This document shows positions 56,867 through 64,000 of a stretch of DNA of 64,000 nucleotides, in pieces. Source of the DNA: Ferribacterium limneticum (GTDB lineage: Bacteria; Pseudomonadota; Gammaproteobacteria; Burkholderiales; Rhodocyclaceae); assembly GCF_020510625.1 (NCBI RefSeq), contig NZ_CP075191.1, forward strand, positions 2,518,001 to 2,582,000, written 5' to 3'. Made by a program: the position numbers and the translations under genes. The notes below the pieces were generated by a model. The model did not search any database. It was not told where the DNA came from and worked only from the letters and a program-made list of their open reading frames with translations. Within the stretch, counting starts at the first letter, position 1. Every line of letters begins with the position of its first letter.

Positions 56867-57832
56867 TCAGGCGTGCTTGATAGCGGCCGCCTTAAAATCG
56901 CGGGGAGATACCCCAAATCGCGATTTGAATGTGCGACAAAAATGAGCGTTGCTGTTGAAGCCCCAGGCAAACGCTACTTTGGAAATACTGCCAACCCCTT
57001 CGCTGTGGGAAGTTAACTCATCTCTGCAACGCTCGAGACGGGCATTCCAGATGTAGCGGTCGAGTGTTACCCCTTCATCCTCAAAAATCCGATGCAGATA
57101 GCGCTTCGAACAGTTCAGTTCCTGGGCGATCATTTCGATCGAAAGCTCGGTGTTGACTAAGTGGCTGTGTACAAACTGCTTGACGCGGACTCTCATTACA
57201 TCCGGATTGCAGCGTTGCAGATCGCTTTGGGTTTGACGGGTCGCTAGAGTAGACACCAGCAATGCCATCGTAGTATCGGCAAAGGTGCTTGCTGAGGCAT
57301 CGGGCAAGGTAGGTAACTGTTGAGAGAGGGAACGGAGAAAGTTGGAAAACAGAGTTTGCATACTCTCCAACTCCGGGTGGCCGGAGAGCGGACACTGGAC
57401 TTCACCCAACTTGAAAGTTCGCAAAGGATGGCGCGGGATAAGGAGCACGAGTACTTCCATCGACTCCCGATTGGAAATGGCATAGCTCAGTCGAGGATCG
57501 TAGATAGTCCACTCACCAGAGGTTAGGACGATCGATTTACCGCACTGCTCGACGACACTGTTTCCCTTAACCTGCAATACCAGCTTGTAGAAATCGGCGA
57601 CAGGACTGTCCAAGGAGGCCGGCTTGCTCCAAACGCGATGCGCAGGGCCAATGACCCGAAAAATCTTGAGGCTGTCCATTTGATAAGCAACCAGACGAGC
57701 ATCAAAATCGTCGTTGTCGTTGCTATCGAATTTCGCGTCCAGGTTCCCGAAAAACTCGGCTGTTGTATTGGCCCAGAAGGCTTGCCTGGACTCGGCTGGC
57801 TGGGACATCGTCCAAAATTCTCTGCTGTGCAT
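56867..57832 (-). CDS. AraC-family regulator (AraC_binding_2/FeaR-like)
   Basis: A 321-residue AraC regulator with the sensor domain of the FeaR-like group (about 30-200) and a C-terminal double helix-turn-helix (STELSIEMIAQELNCSKRYL is reduced to its core IEMIAQELNCSKRYLHRIF; then VAFAWGFNSNAHFCRTFKSRF). GGAGAC precedes the ATG. FeaR in E. coli responds to aromatic amines/aldehydes and turns on an arylacetaldehyde dehydrogenase, so control of the adjacent alcohol/aldehyde operon is a reasonable inference. Confidence 0.87.
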   Translation of the reverse strand: MHSREFWTMSQPAESRQAFWANTTAEFFGNLDAKFDSNDNDDFDARLVAYQMDSLKIFRVIGPAHRVWSKPASLDSPVADFYKLVLQVKGNSVVEQCGKSIVLTSGEWTIYDPRLSYAISNRESMEVLVLLIPRHPLRTFKLGEVQCPLSGHPELESMQTLFSNFLRSLSQQLPTLPDASASTFADTTMALLVSTLATRQTQSDLQRCNPDVMRVRVKQFVHSHLVNTELSIEMIAQELNCSKRYLHRIFEDEGVTLDRYIWNARLERCRDELTSHSEGVGSISKVAFAWGFNSNAHFCRTFKSRFGVSPRDFKAAAIKHA

Positions 57833-57975
57833 TCTTGTCTCCTGTTTCCCTTAACGGGATCTTCTAGGGGGAATTTTCAGCAAAGTGTATTCATTCAACT
57901 GCGTCAGGCAGTAGCCTCAATTCGACATCAAAATTGACTGAAATGGACATCGTGTAAGCACCTATGGTCCGCAAT

Positions 57976-58950
57976 CTAGATGCTATGCAATGTGCGTTTG
58001 GTCGCGGGCGGCAAGCCGTAATGCTGGCGATACACCCTCGAAAAATGGGCCGCGCTGGAGAAGCCCCAGCGATAAGCGATTTCAGCCACCTGAACATGTC
58101 GCATCGCTGGACTCATCAAGTCGTCGTTTGCCCTTTCCAGGCGGCGGCGCCAAATTAAGCGAGAAACTGATGTTCCCTCGTGCTCGAATATTCGGTTGAG
58201 TTGTCTGGCCGACAGACCTATCGCCTTGGCCACAAAGTCGCAGTCCAGCACGTTCGAATCGAGATTTTTTTCAATTAATGCCTTGGCCTGGAGCACAACA
58301 TACATTTGTGAACGCGTCACGTTGTTGCCGTGCGCTGAAGATCCTAGTAGCGAGGTAAGCAAGCTAAGTAGGCGATTGCCTGCGTCTGTTTTTGATTGGT
58401 GAGAGGAGTCTTTTTTCAGTCCTCTCGTAATATCCAGCGCCCCTGACAAGACTAGGTGCCCGTACCCGAGATTTTGGCTAAGCTTTCCTGGGCGCCCAGT
58501 CCCGAAGTTGGGACACTGGGACAACATAGTGTCTATAGGGATGTCGAAAATCAGCGTGTGAATATCCGAGGTATTGCCGTGCACATATGGGTAGGAGGTG
58601 GCGTAGTAAAAAACATCCCCGGACTCCACGGGCATGCACTCACCGCCCTGAAGAATATGGGTTGCACCTTCCAACTGAAGACAAATAAAAGCGGAGTCTT
58701 TTTCGTGGCTTCGAATTTGTTGCAAATCACGCTCTACAACATGCCGATTTCCCTTAAGTTCGGCCATCCCAACCATGCCCAGCTGGCTATAGCTGAGGGA
58801 CACATTCAGTCCGGCAACATCGGTTGCAGTGCAGTCAATACCTATTAGCGCCTTGCTGACATGGTCTCGCCAATAACTAGCCCGGCAGCCTAAAGGAAGG
58901 TCGTGAGTACTTATGCTGTAATCACCGTCGAAGATGCGATCTTTGTTCAT
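57976..58950 (-). CDS. Second AraC-family regulator (AraC_binding_2)
   Basis: A 324-residue AraC regulator: sensor domain from about residue 10 (DLPLGCRASYWRDHVSKAL, then GDVFYYATSYPYVHGN) and helix-turn-helix pair at the C-terminus (CDFVAKAIGLSARQLNRIFE, AEIAYRWGFSSAAHFSRVYR). The ATG at 58950 follows GGAGG, so an upstream start is rejected. It lies 143 bases upstream of the other AraC gene in the same direction. A palindrome like the predicted HpaR operators stands 88 bases before its start, a possible link to the hpa regulon. Confidence 0.87.
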   Translation of the reverse strand: MNKDRIFDGDYSISTHDLPLGCRASYWRDHVSKALIGIDCTATDVAGLNVSLSYSQLGMVGMAELKGNRHVVERDLQQIRSHEKDSAFICLQLEGATHILQGGECMPVESGDVFYYATSYPYVHGNTSDIHTLIFDIPIDTMLSQCPNFGTGRPGKLSQNLGYGHLVLSGALDITRGLKKDSSHQSKTDAGNRLLSLLTSLLGSSAHGNNVTRSQMYVVLQAKALIEKNLDSNVLDCDFVAKAIGLSARQLNRIFEHEGTSVSRLIWRRRLERANDDLMSPAMRHVQVAEIAYRWGFSSAAHFSRVYRQHYGLPPATKRTLHSI

Positions 58951-59037
58951 TTCATACCTCCGTGTCTCTGCGGAAGGGACCTGCGTTTTATTTCTTATTC
59001 GGTGATGCCTTATTGCTCCTAGCTTCACTCAGAAATT

Positions 59038-59053
59038 TACTAATATATTAGCG
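59038..59053. promoter_or_regulatory. Possible HpaR-type palindrome upstream of AraC gene
   Basis: TACTAATATATTAGCG contains the perfect palindrome CTAATATATTAG and matches the CTA-N6-TAG core seen before dctP, hpaA and dmpK. Chance occurrence of the short core is not rare, so this is suggestive only. Confidence 0.4.
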
Positions 59054-59069
59054 CAACTGAGTGGTAATG

Positions 59070-59295
59070 GGATGCATGGATGGCATGGCAGTTGGCTCAA
59101 TATCACTGAAATCGAGTTGGTAGTCCTGTCCAACATGTGCCTGTCGCAGCGAATCGCCGCCGAAGACCCTTGTGCCAAGAGATTGCGGCCAACGTCCGCG
59201 AGCGCAACGCCAAGGCAACTACCGTCAAATGGCGATTCACCACGCAGGATGCCCGAGGCAAACTCGCCCCCTTGTATCCCCGTGTTTCAACGTGA
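59070..59295 (+). pseudogene. IS630-family transposase C-terminal remnant, frameshifted
   Basis: Frame 1 gives HGSWLNITEIELVVLSNMCL, the region of the last catalytic Glu in IS630 transposases, up to about 59165. The next piece, VRERNAKATTVKWRFTTQDA followed by a Leu-Tyr-Pro motif, is in another frame and ends at a stop at 59293. So a shift and loss of the N-terminal part have inactivated it. It marks an old insertion at the boundary between the PQQ cluster and the mobile-element genes. Confidence 0.72.
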
Positions 59296-59532
59296 CTGAC
59301 TACTAGCTATATCTCACAGATATGAACGGTCACGCGGATTGAAGCATGGGCTATGACCGGTTACCAATACATTGTCGCAATTGGCGGTGATATGTAAGGG
59401 CCCGGCGAACCCACCTTGTTTTTCAGGATGAAGGTAATCGACTTGTCGAAAACCTCGACCACGAACAACTGAAAAAAATTCCTGAGCTGAACAACCCAGC
59501 CTTTCCTGGGCCGAAGCTCAGGAAAGGCTGCT
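59296..59532. other. Gene-free stretch with terminator-like hairpin
   Basis: About 240 bases after the transposase remnant. No gene is supported. The only structure is the 12-bp hairpin next to the stop codon of the following leftward gene. Confidence 0.4.
59497..59530 (-). terminator. 12-bp hairpin after the mobile-element gene at 59533
   Basis: CAGCCTTTCCTG and its exact reverse complement, 10-base loop, starting 2 bases beyond the stop codon on the minus strand. A T7 run follows some 25 bases later. Confidence 0.5.
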
Positions 59533-60450
59533 TCAGTCCATATAGTCTTTTTCGGAGTTCGCCGTAGCCACCTTCTCCCCCAACCGCTCCGCCAGTGACG
59601 AAGGTTTAGGGGATGCAGTACTCGATGCTTCAGAGTTCTCGGCAACCTCCCCTACCGTAAAAAACTCCTCAACCACCGCCCCGCCCTCTTCCTCGCTGTC
59701 CTCAAATGCCCCATTCCCAAATCCCAGCCGTGCCGCTGTATCCAGCGCAACTTGATCGAAACCGGCCAACTGCCGATCCGCCTCCTTCCGCTTGGCATCG
59801 GCCAACATCTCTTCGACAGACATCCCGCTTCTCGGGGTGATATCCACGTAAAAGATCGGTGTGCCGTGACTTTGCCGTGTCGATTTCCCCCGCAGCCGCA
59901 GTTCCAGTGGCAGACAGGACAGCCGATCACCGGAAATCGCCTGGAAGTACTGCAACCGGGCCACCAAGGTCCGGATACTGTTGAACCCCGTCGTCCGGAA
60001 GATGAAACTGCCCAGAGGATCGTCATCACCAATACTGACATTCAGGCGGCCATAGGGTTTGCAGGCATTGCCCTTGGCCAGCGGGCAGCCATCCGGTGAC
60101 GGACAGGGCAGACTCTGTATCCCTTCCTCGTTTTGCCGTTTACAGGTTTCGCCATTACCGACACAGAGTGGCCGGCCAGTGGTGCGGTCAAACAAGCTGT
60201 ACTCAGCCCGGAAGTTCAATGCTGGGTCGTTGAACAGCAGTTGGATCGGGATGCTGCGAATCTTTCCACCCTGCGCCTTGCGCAAGCCCTCATCGAACGG
60301 ATGCGGTAGCCAACCGTCCTTGCCCTGGACCTGGCTGGTGATGGTGAATTGATCGTCCTTCTCTGGCAGTCGTTTGCCAGCCTTCTCGACGACCTTGCCA
60401 ATCGAGATCCGCCCGAGAATCGGCGGGGTGATGCTCAAGCCTTTCAACAT
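59533..60450 (-). CDS. ICE/plasmid-type 'hydrolase or metal-binding' conserved protein
   Basis: A 305-residue protein of a family found on integrative elements, often labelled 'hydrolase or metal-binding protein' without proof. The middle has a Cys cluster (CVGNGETCKRQ, LPCPSPDGCPLAKGNACKPYG) that could hold zinc or an iron-sulphur centre, and the C-terminus is acidic and low-complexity. AAGGAG precedes the ATG at 60450. Neighbours encode a YqaJ-type nuclease and a DUF932 protein, so a role in element DNA recombination or maintenance is likely. Confidence 0.7.
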   Translation of the reverse strand: MLKGLSITPPILGRISIGKVVEKAGKRLPEKDDQFTITSQVQGKDGWLPHPFDEGLRKAQGGKIRSIPIQLLFNDPALNFRAEYSLFDRTTGRPLCVGNGETCKRQNEEGIQSLPCPSPDGCPLAKGNACKPYGRLNVSIGDDDPLGSFIFRTTGFNSIRTLVARLQYFQAISGDRLSCLPLELRLRGKSTRQSHGTPIFYVDITPRSGMSVEEMLADAKRKEADRQLAGFDQVALDTAARLGFGNGAFEDSEEEGGAVVEEFFTVGEVAENSEASSTASPKPSSLAERLGEKVATANSEKDYMD

Positions 60451-60472
60451 CGTTGTACTCCTTGGATCAATG

Positions 60473-60502
60473 ACCATTCCGGCCTCGCAAGGCCGGAATG
60501 GT
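60473..60502 (-). terminator. 13-bp hairpin between two mobile-element genes
   Basis: ACCATTCCGGCCT, 4-base loop, exact reverse complement. It lies between the stop of the YqaJ-type gene and the start of the Cys-rich protein. No T tract. Confidence 0.5.
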
Positions 60503-60525
60503 GTTTGGGGGTATGGGTAATTTCG

Positions 60526-61536
60526 TCAGGCGACGAGGAAACGCCGGCTGCCGGGTTTGGTGGTGGCGTAACGTTGCTGGAACTCGGGGTAGTCCTTGAG
60601 CAAGGCCGGGAGATCAATCGTGTTGCTGTCCTTGGCTTTCTTCCAGGTCACGACGCCAGTTTCGAACAGGGCTTTGCTGGCTTCACCCATGGCCTGCTGC
60701 AGCGTCTGCTTCAGCTTGGCTTCAATGGCTTCGGTGTCGACGATGGTTTGCCGTACCGACAGCCAATCGGCAAAGGTGGCTGACAGGCTCCGGTCATCAC
60801 TGAAATCGACGGTTGTTCCGGTATCGCTGGGATACAGTGCCTTGAGTGCGGTATCAGCGGATTCGGAGCCATCGGCCGGCGGTGGCGTGTCGGTCTCAAC
60901 GTAGTGCCAGAAACGTCGTTCGAGTTCGATCAATCGGCCAATCAGGAGCTCGTCACGTTCGATACGATGGATCTCCAGATGCTGGCCACCGAGCAGAACC
61001 GCCACATCGGCCGCTCGCTTGCCGGTGACGGCGAGCTGGTGCATGACCTGGAGTTGGACATACTCGGGCACACCGGCTTTCCATAGCTTTGCGCCATTGA
61101 TGCCGGCCGTCTTGCATTCAAGGATGTGGACATCGGGTACGCCAATGATCTCCCGGTCGATATTGGCCAGCATCCAGTGTTTGTCGGGATCGGGATGCTG
61201 AAGGACGGCATTGATCCGGCGGACCCGGTGACCGGTCCGTTTGGTGTAGTGGGCAGCGACGATGGGTTCAAGCAAGGTGCCCCAGTACATCGGGGATTCT
61301 TCATCGTGCGGATCGGCCTTCGGCAGGTTGCCGTCACGACCGGTCTTTTCCAGCCAGAGTTCGAGCTGGGATTTGTAGGGGTTGAGGCCGACGGCCGCAG
61401 CGGCATCGGAACTGCCGATCCCTTGCTTGCGGACATCGAGCCAGAGTTCCCGGGTGAGGTTGTGGGTCTTGACGAGCTTGAGGGCCGGCCGGGGAGAGAT
61501 TGTCGGGACAGCGACAGCCGTATTTCGTTGTGCCAT
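60526..61536 (-). CDS. YqaJ/lambda-exonuclease-type recombinase
   Basis: A 336-residue PD-(D/E)XK nuclease of the YqaJ viral recombinase family, which resects DNA ends for single-strand annealing. Motifs: GIGSSDAAAAVGLNPYKS, MYWGTLLEPIVAAHY (Glu), NIDREIIGVPDVHILECKTA (catalytic Asp and Glu-x-Lys) and YVQLQVMHQLAVTG. AAGGAG precedes the ATG at 61536. It usually works with an annealing protein of the RecT/Bet type; none is visible in the window, but the neighbours could fill that role. Confidence 0.88.
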   Translation of the reverse strand: MAQRNTAVAVPTISPRPALKLVKTHNLTRELWLDVRKQGIGSSDAAAAVGLNPYKSQLELWLEKTGRDGNLPKADPHDEESPMYWGTLLEPIVAAHYTKRTGHRVRRINAVLQHPDPDKHWMLANIDREIIGVPDVHILECKTAGINGAKLWKAGVPEYVQLQVMHQLAVTGKRAADVAVLLGGQHLEIHRIERDELLIGRLIELERRFWHYVETDTPPPADGSESADTALKALYPSDTGTTVDFSDDRSLSATFADWLSVRQTIVDTEAIEAKLKQTLQQAMGEASKALFETGVVTWKKAKDSNTIDLPALLKDYPEFQQRYATTKPGSRRFLVA

Positions 61537-61576
61537 TGCGGACTCCTTGGACATAAAAAATGCCTGGTCTCCTCTA

Positions 61577-62414
61577 GGGGCTGTTCACAAATGACGAAAT
61601 TATGTACATTCTCGCTTTTTGGAGTCTGCGAGGATGGACCGGAAGATGTTGCGAGACGACCAATGGCGGCGAATCGAAGCCCTGTGCTCAGGCAGAGCCA
61701 ACGAGCGCGGGGTAACTGGGCGCGACAACCGACTCTTTGTCGAAGCGGTGCTATGGATCGCCCGCACGGGCTCGCCGTGGCGCGACCTGCCCACGCACTT
61801 CGGAGCTTGGCACACGACGTACATGCGCTTTTCCCGCTGGAGCAAGAAAGGGGTTTGGGCGCGGATGGCCGAAGCACTCAAGAGCGACGCCGATCTGGAG
61901 CAGTTGTTTGTCGACGCGACCATCGTGCGAGCCCACCAACACGCGACTGGCGCCCAAAAAAAGCGGGCGATCAAGCCATCGGGCGTAGCCGGGGCGGACT
62001 GAGTACCAAAATTCATGCGGCGGTTGAGGCCCTGGGTAATCCCTTGCGTTTGCGCCTGACCGCTGGGCAAATCGCCGACATTACCGAAGCAGCCGCTCTC
62101 ATCGAGGGGATTGAGGCGCAGAGCGTCATCGCCGACAAGGGCTACGATGCCAACGCATTCGTCGACACCATTGAAGCGCAGGGCGCACAGGCGGTGATTC
62201 CGCCACGCGGTAATCGCCTGACTCAGCGTGCCTATGATCGTCACCTTTACAAAGACCGCAACCTCGTCGAACGCTTTTTCTGCCGACTCAAGCAGTTCAG
62301 GCGCATCGCCACACGCTACGAGAAGCTAGCGCAGAACTTCATGTCCATGCTCAACCTCGCTTCCGCCTATATCTGGCTGGCATGATCGCCAAAAACCCAA
62401 TTGTTAACAGCCCC
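61577..62414 (+). mobile_element. IS5-family (IS427-like) insertion sequence
   Basis: An element of about 838 bp. Left end GGGGCTGTTCACAA and right end, read inwards, GGGGCTGTTAACAA are imperfect inverted repeats. CTA at 61574-61576 and TAG at 62415-62417 flank it, fitting a short CTAG/TA-type target. The arms around the insertion (TGCCTGGTCTCC and GGAGCCAGGCA) pair, so it entered the loop of a hairpin between the YqaJ and DUF932 genes. Confidence 0.88.
61634..62385 (+). CDS. IS5-family transposase, made by -1 frameshift
   Basis: Two overlapping frames encode one DDE transposase. The first (61634-62002) has the N-terminal DUF4096-like part (LRDDQWRRIEALCSGR, GSPWRDLPTHFGAWHTTY) and the first Asp in FVDATIVRAHQHATG. 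The second (to 62385) continues AIGRSRGGLSTKIHA, with Asp in SVIADKGYDAN and Glu in LVERFFCRLKQFRRIATRYEK. The A7G run at 61956-61963 (A-AAA-AAG slip) restores the canonical junction by a -1 shift, as in the IS427 group. Both halves look intact, so the element may still be active. Confidence 0.85.
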
Positions 62415-62462
62415 TAGGGAGCCAGGCATCGGGTGGGTTAGTGACTGGATGGAAATGAACGA

Positions 62463-63419
62463 TCAGGCCGCTAGCGCCAGGGCTTTCTGGAGTGCTTTTC
62501 CCTTGAGGGTGGCGCCTTGTCCGAACCAGGCGGAGTCGAGTCGATGGTCGGTACTGCGCGCCCGGCGTTCGTGGTCGACATACTGGGTGACAGCATTGAG
62601 CAATCCCCAGGCCGTGCCATTGGCCGACGAAAGTTCGGCTCCCCTGCCCTGACCACTGTAGAGCGCATACACCTGTTGCAATCCTTTCTGGTTGGGTTGA
62701 TCAGCCAGCGGCAGATTGGGATCACCCAGTACATCGACCAGGAAGTTCATGGCTTCGAATTTGTGGATAGGACGGTCAGCCAGTCGCTTGATGTCGATGA
62801 CGAAACGCTCCCAGGAGGACAGGCCAAGGCCCAAAGCTTCCTTGACAGCTTTGGGGTCGAAGGTGGTGCTGTGCGGCACTTTGACCGCACCAGTGGAATC
62901 GCCGACGGCCATTTGCAGGGTGTTGTTGCAGACGACGCGGACCGAGGTGAACTGGGCCGTGGTGCACAGGGTGCCGTCGCAACTGGTAGCGAGCAGTAGA
63001 TAGGCACCGACCTGATCGCCGCCCCGCAATTGGGTTTCCTGGCCGGTCTTGGCCAAGGCCCAGAGCTTTCGACCTTCCTTCAGGACACCGGCTGTTTCCA
63101 GGGTGAAACCACCGGCTTCGGTGAGATCGCGGTAGAACTCCAGGACTTCATTGGGTTGGACGACCTTGTAGCGTTTGGAGACGACCGAGAGATGGGCGTG
63201 GGTATCGGAGCGGAACAGGACCTTGCTGTCGGCATTGGCTTTGACGTGCAGGCCGTGCTCACCGGCGACGTTGTAGAGGACCGGCGTTTCGTGGATCTGC
63301 CAGTTCATGCCGGCGGCTTCCTGCCAGGTTTCGAGGGGTGCTTCGGCGGGTAGTAAATGACCGAGACCATGCCAGGGTTCTGCACCGGCATAGGCCATGG
63401 TTTGGACTTCATGGGCCAT
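62463..63419 (-). CDS. DUF932 phage/plasmid-like protein
   Basis: A 318-residue DUF932 (TIGR03299) protein. Seen are AYAGAEPWHGLGHLLP at the start, SVVSKRYKVVQPNEVLEFY, the FTSVRVVCNNTLQMAV block and SSANGTAWGLLNAVTQYVDH near the end. AAAGGAAAC precedes the ATG at 63419. Such proteins travel with YqaJ-type nucleases on integrative elements and plasmids. The molecular role is unknown; DNA-recombination accessory is inferred from neighbourhood. Confidence 0.85.
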   Translation of the reverse strand: MAHEVQTMAYAGAEPWHGLGHLLPAEAPLETWQEAAGMNWQIHETPVLYNVAGEHGLHVKANADSKVLFRSDTHAHLSVVSKRYKVVQPNEVLEFYRDLTEAGGFTLETAGVLKEGRKLWALAKTGQETQLRGGDQVGAYLLLATSCDGTLCTTAQFTSVRVVCNNTLQMAVGDSTGAVKVPHSTTFDPKAVKEALGLGLSSWERFVIDIKRLADRPIHKFEAMNFLVDVLGDPNLPLADQPNQKGLQQVYALYSGQGRGAELSSANGTAWGLLNAVTQYVDHERRARSTDHRLDSAWFGQGATLKGKALQKALALAA

Positions 63420-63466
63420 GGTGTTTCCTTTACGATTTGAGATCAGACGGGCGATAGGGATAGGGC

Positions 63467-63841
63467 TCAACGGCGGTGCGGTAGTTGTTGTTGCTCATCC
63501 GCCATCTCCTCCGCGGATTGGGTGCTGAAGGTATGACCACAGTTCAGGCAGTGGTTGTTGTCCAGATAGCGTTCATCGATGACTTGGCCGATCTTGGCAC
63601 CGGCGGCACCGCCTGCTGTACCGCCCAGCAGGGCACCGATGATGGCGCCGGCCACACCGCCGACGCCGATTCCGACGGGGCCAATCATGGCACCCACACT
63701 GGCGCCGAGCCGGGCGCCGCTCATGGCACCGGCTGCACCACTGGCCGCGCCGCCGACAACACCGATGGTGGCGCCGGTCTTCTTACCGTAGTCGAGGGTT
63801 TCGAGATTTCTGGAGTTGCATAGAGGGCATTTCAGAGTCAT
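63467..63841 (-). CDS. Glycine-zipper protein framed by zinc-ribbon halves
   Basis: A 124-residue protein with Cys-x2-Cys at each end (LKCPLCNSRN and NHCLNCGHTF) and between them a Gly/Ala-rich repeat (about residues 23-83, repeats such as GAMSGARLGASVGAMIGPVG) that would form membrane-active glycine-zipper helices. The four cysteines could join as one zinc site, closing the hydrophobic part into a hairpin. It lies 47 bases upstream of the DUF932 gene in the transcript. No function is known to me. Confidence 0.75.
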   Translation of the reverse strand: MTLKCPLCNSRNLETLDYGKKTGATIGVVGGAASGAAGAMSGARLGASVGAMIGPVGIGVGGVAGAIIGALLGGTAGGAAGAKIGQVIDERYLDNNHCLNCGHTFSTQSAEEMADEQQQLPHRR

Positions 63842-63933
63842 GGGTTTCTCCTGGGTTCATTTAGGAAATGCAGACGAGCCAATCGAATTGGCATCGGTCG
63901 GTCGTTGAACTGTTTGGAAAGCGCACATGAAAA

Positions 63934-63962
63934 AGCCCATTCCGTCAGGGACGGAATGGGCT
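63934..63962 (-). terminator. Intrinsic terminator for a leftward gene beyond the window
   Basis: A 13-bp perfect stem (AGCCCATTCCGTC with its complement), 3-base loop; on the minus strand it is followed by T5. It should end a transcript entering from the right, so the gene at 63467-63841 needs a promoter at 63842-63933. Confidence 0.7.
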
Positions 63963-64000
63963 AAGGATTGATGCGCTGAGACTGGCTAATTTCTGAAGAA

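Overview
The window looks like a GC-rich chromosomal accessory region of a betaproteobacterium, most plausibly Rhodocyclales (the Dechloromonas/Azonexus/Thauera side). This rests on gene content (Dmp-type phenol hydroxylase, homoprotocatechuate meta pathway, TRAP transport, DUF1302/DUF1329 pairs) and is an inference, not a database match. No rRNA, tRNA or CRISPR array was recognised.

Layout. (1) 1-12028: a signalling block between a P4-type integrase (650-1897) and the C-terminal stub of a second integrase fused to a sensor N-terminus (11405-12028). It holds a NarX/NarL-like two-component pair, a REC-GAF-GGDEF-EAL protein and a 1366-residue multi-PAS hybrid kinase. (2) 12204-20207: a LysR-controlled cluster of two aldo/keto reductases, two exported alpha/beta hydrolases, an exported cupin/carboxymuconolactone-decarboxylase fusion and a 14-TM MFS exporter. 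(3) 20503-24707: an ArgD-like aminotransferase, a DUF336 protein and two MFS transporters. (4) 24835-36319: a complete homoprotocatechuate meta-cleavage pathway (hpaG1, G2, E, D, a second D, F, H, I and a gabD-like gene) behind a TRAP transporter. (5) 36490-41151: a complete six-gene multicomponent phenol hydroxylase, dmpKLMNOP. (6) 41273-42833: regulators HpaA (AraC) and HpaR (MarR). (7) 42947-58950: a PQQ-dependent alcohol oxidation cluster: two AraC regulators, DUF1302, DUF1329, a YCF48-like protein, an RND exporter, a quinohemoprotein alcohol dehydrogenase, an aldehyde dehydrogenase, an unknown polytopic membrane protein and a TonB receptor closely resembling PqqU/YncD. (8) 59070-64000: mobile-element cargo (IS630 remnant, YqaJ-type nuclease, DUF932 protein, glycine-zipper/zinc-ribbon protein) interrupted by an IS5-family element.

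How the parts may work together (inference). A periplasmic quinohemoprotein oxidises an aryl alcohol such as tyrosol, and the aldehyde dehydrogenase gives 4-hydroxyphenylacetate. The diiron hydroxylase, standing where HpaBC would be expected, makes homoprotocatechuate, which HpaD-HpaI convert to pyruvate and succinate semialdehyde; GabD feeds succinate to the TCA cycle. PqqU would import the cofactor, since no pqq biosynthesis genes lie here. Similar MarR-like palindromes (CTA-N6-TAG core) lie before dctP, between hpaA and hpaR, before dmpK and before the first AraC gene of the PQQ cluster. Two of them sit exactly in the 17-bp spacer of strong sigma70-like promoters, which suggests that HpaR links hydroxylase, lower pathway and perhaps the PQQ module.
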